NCBI GenBank assembly: GCA_905182425.1
Contig: CAJJBP010000012.1
Coordinates: 26,009-90,008, forward strand
Source of the DNA: an uncultured Planktomarina sp.
GTDB taxonomy: Bacteria > Pseudomonadota > Alphaproteobacteria > Rhodobacterales > Rhodobacteraceae
DNA length: 64,000 nt
Reading direction: 5' to 3'
The position numbers and the translations under genes are program-made. The number at the start of each line of letters is the position of its first letter. The stretch's first letter is position 1. Below the pieces are notes generated by a model. The model did no database searches. It was not told the DNA's origin and was given only the letters and a program-made list of their open reading frames with translations. This document shows, in pieces, positions 35,732-45,714 of the stretch.

Positions 35732-36064
35732 ATGGTGAAACGCATGGGTATGGTTATTCGGCTAAAGGCTGATAAAATCCAAGAGTATAAAAAATTGCAT
35801 GCGATTGTGTGGCCAGATGTTTTGGAAACTATAGCAAAGGCAAACATAAAAAATTATACGATATTTTTACGCGAGCCTGAGAATTTGCTCTTTGGGTATT
35901 GGGAATATTATGGAGTTGATTTTGAAGCGGATTCCGCAAAAATAGCTGCTGATCCAAGAACGCAGGAATGGTGGAAAATAACAGACCCACTTCAAATACG
36001 AATGGAAAGCAGTAGCTCTAATGAGCAATGGTCGATTATGGAAGAGGTTTTCCACACAGACTAA
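35732..36064 (+). CDS. L-rhamnose/L-fucose mutarotase (RhaM family)
   Basis: This 110-residue member of the RhaM family interconverts sugar anomers. Hallmarks are RLKADKIQEYKKLHAIVWPDV with the catalytic-site His, the NYTIFLREPENLLFGYWEY stretch and TQEWWKITDPLQ. A strong AAGGAGG precedes the ATG. It directly follows the enolase pseudogene. A close relative lies in the Campylobacter fucose locus, agreeing with the other genes here. Confidence 0.9.
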   Translation: MVKRMGMVIRLKADKIQEYKKLHAIVWPDVLETIAKANIKNYTIFLREPENLLFGYWEYYGVDFEADSAKIAADPRTQEWWKITDPLQIRMESSSSNEQWSIMEEVFHTD

Positions 36065-36142
36065 TGTTTGGGTGAAGAATGCGTCATCACTGCTAAAAAT
36101 AACACATAGCTTCGGCATCCTCACCGGAAATCAGCCGCTATT

Positions 36143-36847
36143 TCATTCACCAAAACTACTTTCATTCAATGGCATACGTTCAATAGACGCCCATATTTCA
36201 GTCAAGTGCCTCGCCATTTCTTTTGCCGCAATATCTGGATAGCCATTTTTTACTGCTTCCAAAATGATGGAATGTTGATGAAACATCAAAGCTGCATGCC
36301 CAGGCTGCGGCAGGCCAATGAAGCGCATTCGGTCGAGTTGACCCTTTACCGCCTGGATAACGCGCCATGCACGTGGAAGTGCTACCCCTTGGCAGAGCAA
36401 GTGATGAAATTCTTCATCCAATTCCATAAACTCAGTGAAATCTGTATGTTTCAAAGATTTTTCTTGATTGGTTAAATTCGCTTCTAAAAGCCTTAATGAC
36501 TTTGTTCCAATACTGTCTGCGGCGCGCCGTACAATTGCCGTTTCCAAAATTTCACGCAGAAATTGAGCTTCTTTAATTTCGTCCATTCTGATCGGCGCAA
36601 CAATCGTTCCCCGTTGTGGAAATATATCTACAAGACCTTCTTCTGACAGCCGGATAAACGCTTCCCGGACCGGCGTGCGGCTAACTCCCAGTTGAAGCGA
36701 CAACTCTTTCTCACTTAAAGCTTTTCCCGGTTTGAGATTTAGTTTTAATATTTGTTGCCGTAGATAATTGTGCACCTGCATTGCAACTGATAAATTTTTA
36801 TCGATGGCTATATCTTGGTTTCTTGGTTTGAGGTTAGACGAAGCCAA
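36143..36847 (-). CDS. GntR-family (FCD/FadR subfamily) transcriptional regulator
   Basis: This 234-residue protein has the GntR winged helix (NYLRQQILKLNLKPGKALSEKELSLQLGVSRTPVREA, residues about 27-65) and an FCD ligand domain with metal-site candidates (DEEFHHLLCQG; later MFHQHSIILEAV). It diverges from the lactonase-type gene at 37042 and probably controls the surrounding sugar genes, binding the palindromic site in the divergent region. The effector is likely a pathway acid. Confidence 0.9.
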   Translation of the reverse strand: MASSNLKPRNQDIAIDKNLSVAMQVHNYLRQQILKLNLKPGKALSEKELSLQLGVSRTPVREAFIRLSEEGLVDIFPQRGTIVAPIRMDEIKEAQFLREILETAIVRRAADSIGTKSLRLLEANLTNQEKSLKHTDFTEFMELDEEFHHLLCQGVALPRAWRVIQAVKGQLDRMRFIGLPQPGHAALMFHQHSIILEAVKNGYPDIAAKEMARHLTEIWASIERMPLNESSFGE

Positions 36848-36882
36848 AAATGGATCCTAACGTTTTTTGTTTACTTTAACAG

Positions 36883-36899
36883 CTACCATGGTACCATAT
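36883..36899. promoter_or_regulatory. Candidate GntR operator in the divergent promoter region
   Basis: CTACCATGGTACCATAT contains the overlapping palindromes ACCATGGT and TGGTACCA, 36 bases upstream of the GntR ATG. A related GCCATGGTAGTATG lies before the sugar-binding protein gene at 42639. Repetition at two promoters of the island suggests a shared regulator. Confidence 0.45.
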
Positions 36900-37041
36900 T
36901 TCAAACAGATCTTAACCATAAGCTAATAAACCATGCAAGACGTAAATTTACTATAGTAGATACTCGGATTTTTTCCAAAAATTAGGGTATTCAGGATCTT
37001 AATTTCTAAAAAAACTAACTCTGAATAAATTATGGTGCCCC

Positions 37042-37875
37042 ATGAAAATTGACGCCCACCAACATTTTTGGAACTTTTCAGAAAACGCTTCTGACTTCAC
37101 TTGGATGACAAATGAATTAAAGGCGTTGAAGCGAAATTTTTCGCCCGATGATTTGGCTCCTCTTTTGTCTGAAACGGGACGCGATGGTTCCATAGCAGTG
37201 CAAGCAAGAGAGGTTGTATCAGAAACTGATTTCCTTTTGCAGTTGGCGCAAACGCATGTTTCAATCAAAGGTGTCGTTGGCTGGATAGATTTATGCGCGG
37301 ATGATGTTGAGGCAGTGCTAGAAAACTACTATGGCACTCCAAAACTTAAAGGTTTTCGTATGCTTATCCATGACAGAACTGATATGGATTTTGCAGATAG
37401 TACGGCTCACTTAAACGGAGTCTCATTGTTAGGTAAATATAACTTCACCTATGATTTATTGCTGCGCACAATACACTTGCCATCAGCGATTAGACTTGTC
37501 CAAAACCTGCCAAATCAGCCCTTTGTTGTGGACCATATTGCGAAACCGGCAATGGATGGAAGCGATATGGAAGCATGGAAACATGGTATAAATGAAATTT
37601 CCACATATCCCAATGTAATGTGCAAACTTTCAGGCTTGGTGACTGAAGCCGATTGGATAAATTGGAATGCGTCAGACTTTATTCCTTATCTTGATTTTGT
37701 TTATGAAGCCTTTGGTGCAGATCGTTTAATGGTTGGATCTGATTGGCCTGTGTGCACTGTCGCCGCAGATTATAATACCACTATTAGTATTGTTGACGAT
37801 TGGGTTTCAAAACTGTCAACCGAAGAGCAATCTTTGATATTGGGTGAAACCTGCGCAAAATTTTATTCAGTTTAA
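37042..37875 (+). CDS. Amidohydrolase, probable L-fucono-1,5-lactonase
   Basis: This 277-residue amidohydrolase of the COG3618 group has the HxH motif in KIDAHQHFWNF, FVVDHIAKP, the MCKLSGLVTEADW stretch and the final Asp in VGSDWPVC. Members hydrolyse sugar lactones such as fucono- or rhamnono-lactone. In this island it would link a fucose dehydrogenase to fuconate dehydratase. The remnant at 31531 was probably a second copy of this class. Confidence 0.85.
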   Translation: MKIDAHQHFWNFSENASDFTWMTNELKALKRNFSPDDLAPLLSETGRDGSIAVQAREVVSETDFLLQLAQTHVSIKGVVGWIDLCADDVEAVLENYYGTPKLKGFRMLIHDRTDMDFADSTAHLNGVSLLGKYNFTYDLLLRTIHLPSAIRLVQNLPNQPFVVDHIAKPAMDGSDMEAWKHGINEISTYPNVMCKLSGLVTEADWINWNASDFIPYLDFVYEAFGADRLMVGSDWPVCTVAADYNTTISIVDDWVSKLSTEEQSLILGETCAKFYSV

Positions 37876-38031
37876 CACAATGCCCAAAATTGGGTGTTGA
37901 AATTTCTTTTTTAAAAAATGTTAATTCGAACGATTAAATGCGAACTATGTCGCAGTTGTGTGATGATTGTACGTAACGCTGCAAAACTACATTTGACCAG
38001 CACACGCAAGTCAGCCCCCGTTTATTGCCCT

Positions 38032-39540
38032 TTACGTATGGATAAATTCCATAATCTTGCTGCTTACCGCGTCGTAATCATGATCGTTTTCTACAATGCC
38101 ACTCATCTGAAAGTCTTTCATCACTAAAATTTTATCCGCAAGACTTATCATTTCTGGCATGTCACTTGATATCAAAATTATTGAAGTGCCATTATCCGCC
38201 AGCTTTATGATTAATTCATGAAGGTATGCTTTAGTTTTAATATCGATTCCCACAGTTGGCTCGTCAATAATTAAAATATCAGTTCCAGCCGCCAGCCACT
38301 TGGCCACACTGATTTTCTGCTGATTACCTCCAGATAAATTTGAAATTAACTGATAGTTTGATGGTGTCTTTACTTCAAGTTGGCGGATATAGGAATCGAC
38401 TTTATTGGCAATCATTCCATCGGAAACGAACCCAAAGGCTTTTCTAATTTGTGACCAGACGGTAATGCTGGTGTTGTCCAAAACATTATGGATAAGTATC
38501 AAGCCTTCTTTTTTTCTATCCTCACTTATGTAACCAATTTTGAATTTCTCCAAAGCAGTTTTAGGCGAGTTTATAGTTACCTTTTTACCGTTAACTATAA
38601 CATCCCCATCAGTGATCTTGTCTTGTCCAATAAGACATTTCATCAATTCTGTTCTGCCTGCCCCAACTAAACCGTAAAGGCCTATTATTTCTGATCGGTT
38701 CAGCTCTAAATCTATATTCCTATGTCCTAATTCTGTTTTAACATTCCTTAGAGCTAGTATTGTGTCTTTGGCATTTTTAATTTTTCGGGCCGATTTCACG
38801 ATCTGTTCGTCACGTCCAATCATTAATCTGACAAGTTTTTGCCTATCCAGATTTTTTATATCTTCTGAAGTACATGCATTCTCTCCGTCACGTAAAACTG
38901 TGACATCATCACAAATATTAAATACTTCCTCCAATTTATGGCTCACAAAAACAATACTTACGCCCTCGTCGCGAACAATTTTCTTCAGTAATGTGAATAG
39001 ATTTTCTGATTCCTGAGGAGAAAGCGAAGAGGTTGGCTCATCCAATAAAAGAATTTTCGCCTTAAGCGATAGGGCTTTGGCTATCTCACAAAGCTGCATT
39101 TTGGCAACGGTGAGTTCAGAGACGACAGTCTTTGGGTCGATATCAAGATCCATCATTTCAAGCCATTTTTTTGACTTAATTGTAATCTCATCGTAATCAA
39201 TTAGACCTAGTGGTGTTTTGGGCAAGTTATTCAACATCAGGTTCTCACCTACCGAGAAGCGTCTGATCAGGTTTCTTTCTTGGTGAACAACAGATATGCC
39301 AAATTTTGTCGCATCATTTGGGTTGTTAAGTGTTTCTTCTTTCCCGTTTATAAATAACTTCCCACTATCCTGCTTGTGAACGCCTGTAATTATTTTAATG
39401 AGGGTAGACTTACCGGCGCCATTCTCTCCAAGAAGAGCATGAATTGACCCTTTTCTCAGCCGGAAACTCGCCTGATCCAGCGCCTTGACTCCCGGGAAAG
39501 ATTTATTGGCCGATCTTATTTCAAGGCAGAACTCATTCAC
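38032..39540 (-). CDS. Sugar ABC transporter ATP-binding protein (RbsA/MglA type)
   Basis: This 502-residue tandem ATPase has a first domain with Walker A GENGAGKSTLI, signature LTVAKMQLCEIAKAL and Walker B LLLDEPTSSLS. The second domain has a degenerate P-loop (GLVGAGRTELMK), then NLSGGNQQKISVAKW and LIIDEPTVGID. That architecture is typical for pentose, hexose and autoinducer importers. It overlaps the permease gene by eight bases and is the last gene of the importer operon. Confidence 0.94.
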   Translation of the reverse strand: MNEFCLEIRSANKSFPGVKALDQASFRLRKGSIHALLGENGAGKSTLIKIITGVHKQDSGKLFINGKEETLNNPNDATKFGISVVHQERNLIRRFSVGENLMLNNLPKTPLGLIDYDEITIKSKKWLEMMDLDIDPKTVVSELTVAKMQLCEIAKALSLKAKILLLDEPTSSLSPQESENLFTLLKKIVRDEGVSIVFVSHKLEEVFNICDDVTVLRDGENACTSEDIKNLDRQKLVRLMIGRDEQIVKSARKIKNAKDTILALRNVKTELGHRNIDLELNRSEIIGLYGLVGAGRTELMKCLIGQDKITDGDVIVNGKKVTINSPKTALEKFKIGYISEDRKKEGLILIHNVLDNTSITVWSQIRKAFGFVSDGMIANKVDSYIRQLEVKTPSNYQLISNLSGGNQQKISVAKWLAAGTDILIIDEPTVGIDIKTKAYLHELIIKLADNGTSIILISSDMPEMISLADKILVMKDFQMSGIVENDHDYDAVSSKIMEFIHT

Positions 39541-40504
39541 TGTTGAAAATCTTTCTGAGAGCTTCCTGCTTGTACTCTCGATAGCGGTTTACCAAAACGG
39601 CGAGTAATATCATAACCCCCAGAAAAATCTGAACAAAGAATGGGTCGATTTTAAAGATCACTAATGCTTGTGATATTATCACAACGATCAAAACACCAAG
39701 AGCGGTAGCAATAACATCCACTTTGCCACCCGCCAAAATCGCCCCGCCAATCACTGGAGCCGCGAAAGATGGTAACAGCCATGAATCCCCAATATTTGGC
39801 GTTCCAAGCTGCAACCTGCAAACGACTAATATTCCCGCTGTCGCCGCCAAAAACCCTGAAATAACATGCGCCGTAATGACAACTTTTGATGAAGATATCC
39901 CTATTAATTCGGCTGATTGAACGCTGTTTCCATAGGCAAGCATGTGGCGGCCAGTCTCCGTTCTGTTCATAAAAACCCACATTAAAAATGTTATAATTAT
40001 TGGGATAACGATTAAGAATGGAATAGGAGTATTACCTAGTTTGGCATTTCCAAAGTTTTTGACGGTTTCTGGAATATTGTAAAATGGTTCAGCCTCGGTA
40101 ATTCCTAAGTTTATACCCTTAAATATATACAGTGTCGCTAAAGTTATAATGAAAGCTGAAATACCAGATTTAGCCGTTATATATCCATTTAAAAATCCAC
40201 ACGTCATACCAATCACTAGGCTAATTAAAACAGCAACTGGAACGGAAATTTGATGTACTTCCATCAGGCCGCTAAAAGAAATTGCCACTAATCCTCCAAT
40301 GGCACCAACTGACAGGTTCATCTGGCCAATCGCAATAATTATCATCTGTGCCAAAGCAATTATGAGCATATAACTTGTGCTCACCATCAAAACATATAAG
40401 TTGAATGATGATAGAAAAGCCGGCTTGACAGCTGCAATGGCAAGTCCACTGACAACCACAACAATCAATAAACCGAACCAATCTTTTTTAAATAATGTAG
40501 CCAT
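39533..40504 (-). CDS. Sugar ABC transporter permease (RbsC type), second
   Basis: An RbsC-like permease with about eight helices, GQMNLSVGAIGGL near the front, LNGYITAKSGISAFIITLAT, and ATPase-contact stretch AYGNSVQSAELIGI. I start it at ATG 40504; the frame runs on to 40609, but there it overlaps the preceding gene. GTG 40516 overlapping the upstream stop is a real alternative. It forms a heterodimer with the next permease. Confidence 0.9.
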   Translation of the reverse strand: MATLFKKDWFGLLIVVVVSGLAIAAVKPAFLSSFNLYVLMVSTSYMLIIALAQMIIIAIGQMNLSVGAIGGLVAISFSGLMEVHQISVPVAVLISLVIGMTCGFLNGYITAKSGISAFIITLATLYIFKGINLGITEAEPFYNIPETVKNFGNAKLGNTPIPFLIVIPIIITFLMWVFMNRTETGRHMLAYGNSVQSAELIGISSSKVVITAHVISGFLAATAGILVVCRLQLGTPNIGDSWLLPSFAAPVIGGAILAGGKVDVIATALGVLIVVIISQALVIFKIDPFFVQIFLGVMILLAVLVNRYREYKQEALRKIFNSE

Positions 40505-40512
40505 GCTAGTAT

Positions 40513-41499
40513 TCACGATACTATCACTTTTCTGAGCGTAAAATATTCTCTGGTCCTGTCGAGCAAGACAGCCATTAAAAGAATAATACCAAGGAAAAAT
40601 CGAATCCAAAATTCACCAACGTCCAGAAGGTAAAGACCATTTGTTAGAAGCGTAACCAAAACAGCACCAAGCATGGTTCCAAAAACTGATAGTTTACCGC
40701 CGGATAAAAGAGTACCTCCGATAACAGGTGCAAGAAATGCCGGCAGCAACCAATCCATACCCAATTGTCCGGCCATAGAGGGTATCGCAGCTCCGATACG
40801 CGTTGTAAGCAAAATCGCGGCCAAAGCGCCCAAAAAACCTGACAAAACATGACAATAAATGAACATCCTATTCACGGATATTCCAGACAGCTCTGCTGCC
40901 TCGGGGTTTGCTCCGGCCGCAATTAATTTACGGCCAATATCGGTAAACCGAAAAACATAAAAGAGGACAAAACAGGTTGCGACGCTCACCAACAGAAGCG
41001 GCGATATATATTTATTAAACAGTTTGGCTGAACCAAAATCGGTAAATAACTCAGGAAGTCTTCGAAATGCTTCAGCTTCCGTCAGCATGGTCATAAATCC
41101 GAAGTAAATACTCATCGTGGCCAAGGTGACGATAAAACTATGGACGCCGGTTTTAACCGTTATAAAACCGTTTATCCATCCTAAAAACGAACCCATACCG
41201 AGCATAAGAAGTATCGAAGGTATTATGGGTATTTCCAAAACCTCCATGCACCAACCACCAAACATGGCGGCACATACTCCGATTGCCCCAAGCGCTAGGT
41301 TTAAGCCTCCTGTTAAGATCACCACCATCATTGCAAGACCGATCATTATATCGATTGCGATTACCCGTGATAAGGCAAAAATATTAAATCTCGATGTAAA
41401 GCCGTCGGTAACGGTGGAAAATATTACGATAAAAATTAATACAAGGCACAGTAAACCAAACTGATTTGTAAATATAAAATTTGGGATTTTTTTATTCAT
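40513..41499 (-). CDS. Sugar ABC transporter permease (RbsC type), first
   Basis: This 328-residue permease parallels the other one: GGLNLALGAIGVCAAMFGG, INGFITVKTGVHSFIVTLAT and AAGANPEAAELSGISVNRMF. Two different permeases in one operon imply a heterodimeric channel, as in some xylose, rhamnose and autoinducer importers. It lies 70 bases after the binding-protein gene, beyond a hairpin. Confidence 0.9.
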   Translation of the reverse strand: MNKKIPNFIFTNQFGLLCLVLIFIVIFSTVTDGFTSRFNIFALSRVIAIDIMIGLAMMVVILTGGLNLALGAIGVCAAMFGGWCMEVLEIPIIPSILLMLGMGSFLGWINGFITVKTGVHSFIVTLATMSIYFGFMTMLTEAEAFRRLPELFTDFGSAKLFNKYISPLLLVSVATCFVLFYVFRFTDIGRKLIAAGANPEAAELSGISVNRMFIYCHVLSGFLGALAAILLTTRIGAAIPSMAGQLGMDWLLPAFLAPVIGGTLLSGGKLSVFGTMLGAVLVTLLTNGLYLLDVGEFWIRFFLGIILLMAVLLDRTREYFTLRKVIVS

Positions 41500-41535
41500 T
41501 TATTGTGTCACAGCCGTTCAATTGAGCAGTAATGT

Positions 41536-41561
41536 GAAGGGGAGAGGTAACCCTCCCCTTC
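41536..41561 (-). terminator. Intercistronic hairpin after the sugar-binding protein gene
   Basis: A nine-base-pair stem GAAGGGGAG/CTCCCCTTC with an eight-base loop lies eight bases past the binding-protein stop. No T-run follows on the minus strand, so it probably stabilises the upstream message or gives partial termination before the permease genes. Confidence 0.6.
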
Positions 41562-41568
41562 GGATATT

Positions 41569-42588
41569 TTAGCAATCCAGAAAATCGCCTTCAAACGTTT
41601 TAAGAATTTCTAAGGAAATCCCTCTCATAGCATCAACGTAATTGTCAACGTCAGTGACATCCACGAATACAGTTCCTGAATCGATAAACTGATCAGTTTG
41701 GGCAGTTGATTTCCATGGTGCGTTTGCTTTAAACGTGCAGCCGCCTCTTATTTTATCCATTGCATAGGAACCAATATATCCCTGACCATAAGGGTTTTGC
41801 AGCATTGTGCCATGCACAAAACCAGCTTTGATTGCCTCCAAAACCACTTCATCATGGTCAATACCCACCATTTTGATACGCTTATCGCCCATATTTGTTA
41901 AGGCTTGTGCCGCAACAACTGCAGGAACCCAAGCCGTCGTAACGATCCCGTCAACTTCAGCCCCTTGCGCAGCCATAAACGCGTTGATCTTTTCATCGGC
42001 TGGTTCATATGCGTCAATATCAGCAATAACTTGGATTATCTCGACATCGCCGCCAGATTCTTCAACCGCTTTTTCTACGGCTTTAATCCTCAGTGTAGTA
42101 TTTGGATCAACTAGAAAACCCGTGAAATGCGCAATTTTGCCTTTTCCACCCATTGCATCAATCAACTGCTTTGTACCCAAATAAGCTGAGTGACCGGTAT
42201 CTGTGCCAAAGCACATTTTGGCTTTAGTGGGTTGCTCTACGCAGCCCGCGAGCGCCGCAGTGGGAATACCCGCATCATCTAGCTCACCCAAGATTTTATT
42301 TGTTCCGACGGCATCTCCAGGAAATACAAGAACTGCATTATAGCCTTTGCCAACAAGGCTTTCTATCAGCTCATTCTGTTGGCTTAAATCCCATTCCGCG
42401 GGAACTTTATAATCTGCTTTTCCAAGCCCAAAATCCTTTACCGCGTCTTGCCCGGCTTTCTCCCAAGCCGCAAAGTAGGGATGAGGGCCACCTGGAACCA
42501 AGGCAACTTTTGTATCGCTGCTGCCAGCGAATGCACCACCAGACAACACCACTGCCGCTGATGCGACGATTGAAAACAATGACTTCAT
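41569..42588 (-). CDS. Periplasmic sugar-binding protein of the Rbs-like ABC importer
   Basis: This type I binding protein has a Sec signal (MKSLFSIVASAAVVLSGGAFA, cleavage near residue 21) and a mature domain of about 318 residues. Typical stretches are TKVALVPGGPHPYFAAWEKAG, VLVFPGDAVGTNKIL and VGIDHDEVVLEAIKAG. GGAGGAAG precedes ATG 42588, which I prefer over the ATG at 42600. Two cysteine pairs may form disulfides. The ligand is probably the sugar processed by the island. Confidence 0.9.
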   Translation of the reverse strand: MKSLFSIVASAAVVLSGGAFAGSSDTKVALVPGGPHPYFAAWEKAGQDAVKDFGLGKADYKVPAEWDLSQQNELIESLVGKGYNAVLVFPGDAVGTNKILGELDDAGIPTAALAGCVEQPTKAKMCFGTDTGHSAYLGTKQLIDAMGGKGKIAHFTGFLVDPNTTLRIKAVEKAVEESGGDVEIIQVIADIDAYEPADEKINAFMAAQGAEVDGIVTTAWVPAVVAAQALTNMGDKRIKMVGIDHDEVVLEAIKAGFVHGTMLQNPYGQGYIGSYAMDKIRGGCTFKANAPWKSTAQTDQFIDSGTVFVDVTDVDNYVDAMRGISLEILKTFEGDFLDC

Positions 42589-42638
42589 ATCTTCCTCCAC
42601 AATCTATGAAAAACTTTTTGCCTTTGTAAGATGCATCT

Positions 42639-42652
42639 GCCATGGTAGTATG
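42639..42652. promoter_or_regulatory. Candidate GntR operator before the importer operon
   Basis: GCCATGGTAGTATG resembles the element at 36883 (shared CCATGGTANYAT). It lies in the divergent region between the importer operon and the idonate-dehydrogenase-like gene, so binding could control both. Confidence 0.4.
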
Positions 42653-42749
42653 TCAATGTCTTTTGACGGTTATGGTAAAACATAGCTGTATCGACATAAG
42701 CTGTTTATTTTCACGACAGGTAGAATAAGCAAATGATTAGGTATTTAAA

Positions 42750-43787
42750 ATGCGAACTAGAATATGCCGCCTCGTAGATCGACGCGATATCTGCATACAA
42801 ACAATAGATCTCAATTCACCTGGTGATGGTGAGGTAGTAATTCAGATGGGGGCAGGGGGTATCTGTGGCTCTGATCTACATTATTACAATGACGGCGGCT
42901 TTGGACCCATCAAAGTTAAAGAGCCGATTATTTTAGGGCATGAAGTATCGGGAACCGTAATTACACTTGGTTCACAGGTTGAAAACCTTAAACTTGGAGA
43001 TAGAGTCGCGTTGAACCCCAGCCGTCCTTGCGGTGATTGTGCATATTGTCAAAAAAATATTTTCCAGCATTGCCTGAATATGCGCTTTTTTGGATCAGCG
43101 CTGCGCTTTCCCCATGAGCAAGGCGCTTTTCGCGAAACTATGGTTGTGAAGTCTGGACAATGCTTCCCGGTTCGCTCTACGACGCCTCTAGCACATGCGG
43201 CCTGCGCAGAGCCTCTTGCGGTATGTCTTCATGCGCGCAGCCGCGCTCCAAAGCTAAGAGGAAAACGTATTTTGATTACTGGCGCGGGCCCGATTGGCGC
43301 ACTTTGTACAGCCTTGGCGCACGAAGCAGGTGCGGGTGAAATTGTTGTAACTGACCTAGAAGATCTACCTCTCGAAGTTGCAAAAAATATGGGTGCTAAT
43401 ATTACAATTAATATCTCTAGTTCTTCAGAAAGTTTGTCGGTTTTCGAAAAAGATAAAGGCTATTTTGATGTTGCGTTTGAATGCTCGGCGGCGCAAAGGG
43501 CATTAGATACATGCATTGACACCGTTCGCCCTCAGGGAACGATTGTACAAGTGGGGGTAACTGGAAATTTATCTATCCCCATCAACAAAATGGTGGGAAA
43601 AGAAATCTCTATGATTGGGGCGCATCGTTTCGATAGAGAATTTGGCGACGCTGTGAAAATGATCGATACGAACAAAATTAATGTCGCTCCAATCATTTCT
43701 CACAGCTACCCGCTTGAGAAAGCTGTTGATGCTTTTGAGATTGCCAGCGACCGATCAAAGGCCGTAAAAGTTCAACTCACCTTTTAA
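42750..43787 (+). CDS. Zinc-dependent sugar-acid dehydrogenase, L-idonate 5-dehydrogenase-like
   Basis: This 345-residue medium-chain dehydrogenase has the catalytic zinc site GICGSDLHYY with ILGHEVSG, the structural zinc cysteines in CGDCAYCQKNIFQHC, and the Rossmann motif GAGPIGALC. The best resemblance is to L-idonate or sorbitol dehydrogenases. The island lacks a short-chain dehydrogenase for 2-keto-3-deoxy-fuconate, so this enzyme could take that oxidation step, though that is inference. It diverges from the importer operon. Confidence 0.88.
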   Translation: MRTRICRLVDRRDICIQTIDLNSPGDGEVVIQMGAGGICGSDLHYYNDGGFGPIKVKEPIILGHEVSGTVITLGSQVENLKLGDRVALNPSRPCGDCAYCQKNIFQHCLNMRFFGSALRFPHEQGAFRETMVVKSGQCFPVRSTTPLAHAACAEPLAVCLHARSRAPKLRGKRILITGAGPIGALCTALAHEAGAGEIVVTDLEDLPLEVAKNMGANITINISSSSESLSVFEKDKGYFDVAFECSAAQRALDTCIDTVRPQGTIVQVGVTGNLSIPINKMVGKEISMIGAHRFDREFGDAVKMIDTNKINVAPIISHSYPLEKAVDAFEIASDRSKAVKVQLTF

Positions 43788-44597
43788 AAACCTGACGTCT
43801 ACTACCAAAAGGTTGGTAAAAGTGCGGTCTTAAATTTTATCGCTTTGTTCTCTACTGTTGAAGCAAATTGCATCTCAGTATTTTTTCTAACCCACCATAG
43901 GAACCCAATCAGGCCAAAAGTCTTAGGCCGCAAAGGCCGGACCCATTGGTCCTTTGCGATCATGCCAAAACTCACCGTGGGGAAATCTATACTGCTCAAG
44001 AAATTCTGTCTTCATTTCGAGACCCTGCCTGAGCTCTCCTACGTTACATAGCAGTCTTCTTCTACCAACAAGGGTCTGAATACATCCGCTTGCAGGAAGT
44101 CGATGTATTCAACTATGCGGTTCTTACATAGCGGCCTCAATCTAAAGTATTTTAAGTCCCGAGGTTTTAACCCTATTTGGCGTATTGCGGTCTATATTGT
44201 AGCTTCTTTTTCTCGGATTAATAGCACATCATTGATCCTCTACTTTATACCCACATTTTTAAATCATATAGACTGTATAATCGTAGCTGAGAATGTTACT
44301 GAGATTTGCATAATAGTCTCAATAGCACGCGCCTAAATCCGACGTCGCCTTTTGCTTGAACTGGAAGCTTGATCCGATAGTAATATTGACAAGCGGTTTG
44401 TAAACAAAGCCAGAAGCTTTTTTTTGATACTGGTAAATAAACGCTCATTGAACTTCTCATCTCACAGCTTATGCTAATTCTTAATAGCCCGTCCATTTCG
44501 GCAGCGGAAAAGGTTTTGGTGTTCAACAAAAGGCTTTTCAAAAGAGAGCCGATCTTGTCCATTAGAGTAAAAATAGAATTTTGGAGTATATTTTCAG
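43788..44597. other. Gene-poor 810-bp stretch; weak ORF only
   Basis: Short open frames exist, including a minus-strand one at 44296-44562 beginning MDKIGSLLKSLLLNTKTF, but none has recognisable domains or convincing ribosome sites. Composition is AT-rich and it may be decayed sequence. The 15 bases before 44598 have a weak GGAG signal for the reductase gene. Confidence 0.4.
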
Positions 44598-45589
44598 ATG
44601 AATATCAAACAAAGGTTTGTTGGGAATACGGAACTTAAAATAGATATCCTTGGTCTTGGTTGTGCTCCTTTGGGTGGGAATTTTGTCGATTTAAGTTATG
44701 AAGATGGCACAAAAATTATAAATACTGCCTTGCATTCAGGAATGTCATATTTTGACACCGCGGCTTGGTATGGATTTGGCCGATCTGAGCGCCTAGTTGG
44801 TGATCATCTACGACACAAACAATATGTACTTTCTTCAAAAGTTGGTCGAATTTTAAAGCCAGGTGCGGTTCAAAATCCACTTGATTTTGGTATGATTGAT
44901 CCACTGCCATTTCATGTAATTTATGACTATTCTTATGATGGAATCATGCGTTCTTATGAGGACAGTTTGCAACGTCTTGGCTTAGATAGAATTGATATTT
45001 TATTGGCGCATGACATCGGTGCATTTCAGCATGGTGCAGAAAACGCAAGTCACTTTAATGATTTGGCAAAAAGCGGCTATAAGGCAATGTCAGAGCTAAG
45101 GGAGCAGGGTGCAGTAAAAGCGATAGGTTTGGGTGTAAATGAAACTCAAGTTTGCCAGGATGCATTGGATATTGGTCAATGGGACGTATTTCTGCTTGCT
45201 GGTAGGTATACGTTGCTAGAGCAAAGCCCATTAGAATGCTTATTCCCGGCCTGCGAAAAAGCAGGTACGAGCATAATTTGTGGTGGCCCTTTTAATTCTG
45301 GTCTCTTGGTCGGAGGCGACACATGGAATTACTCCAAAGCACCCAAAATCTGATTGAAAAAACAAAAAAGTTGGCAAGTATCGCAGATGAATTCAATATT
45401 CCTTTAGGAGCGGCGGCGCTACAATTTCCACAAGCTCACAACATTATAACTTCGGTCATTCCCGGGCCGCGCTCTGACGCGGAGCTTTTAGAGATCATAG
45501 CTTGGCAAGAAACAAAAATTCCAGTGGAGTTTTGGACTGCGCTCAAAGACAAAAATCTTTTGGTTATTGATACTCCAACACCTGCGTAA
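44598..45589 (+). pseudogene. Aldo/keto reductase, L-fucose dehydrogenase-like, with a one-base frame break
   Basis: Product would be about 330 residues of the aldo/keto reductase family: ILGLGCAPLGG, FDTAAWYGFGRSERLVGDHL with catalytic Asp and Tyr, LSSKVGR with the Lys, and LAHDIGAFQHG. It matches D-threo-aldose 1-dehydrogenases (fucose to fuconolactone). The first frame stops at 45351-45353, and the C-terminus continues in another frame (NLIEKTKKLASIADE, then VIPGPRSDAELLE). One A missing from the AAAA run at 45345-45348 would explain it, by true mutation or sequencing error. The lost C-terminus binds cofactor, so the truncated form is unlikely to work. Confidence 0.85.
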
Positions 45590-45714
45590 TATTTGTTTGG
45601 ATTTAATATTTTTATTTCGCCATTACTGCCAAGCCATTGGCTGTAAACCGCAGCCCACTAATGCATTCAAGAAAGCCTTGGACTAACTTACAAACGTCTA
45701 TCAGTCCCGGACCT

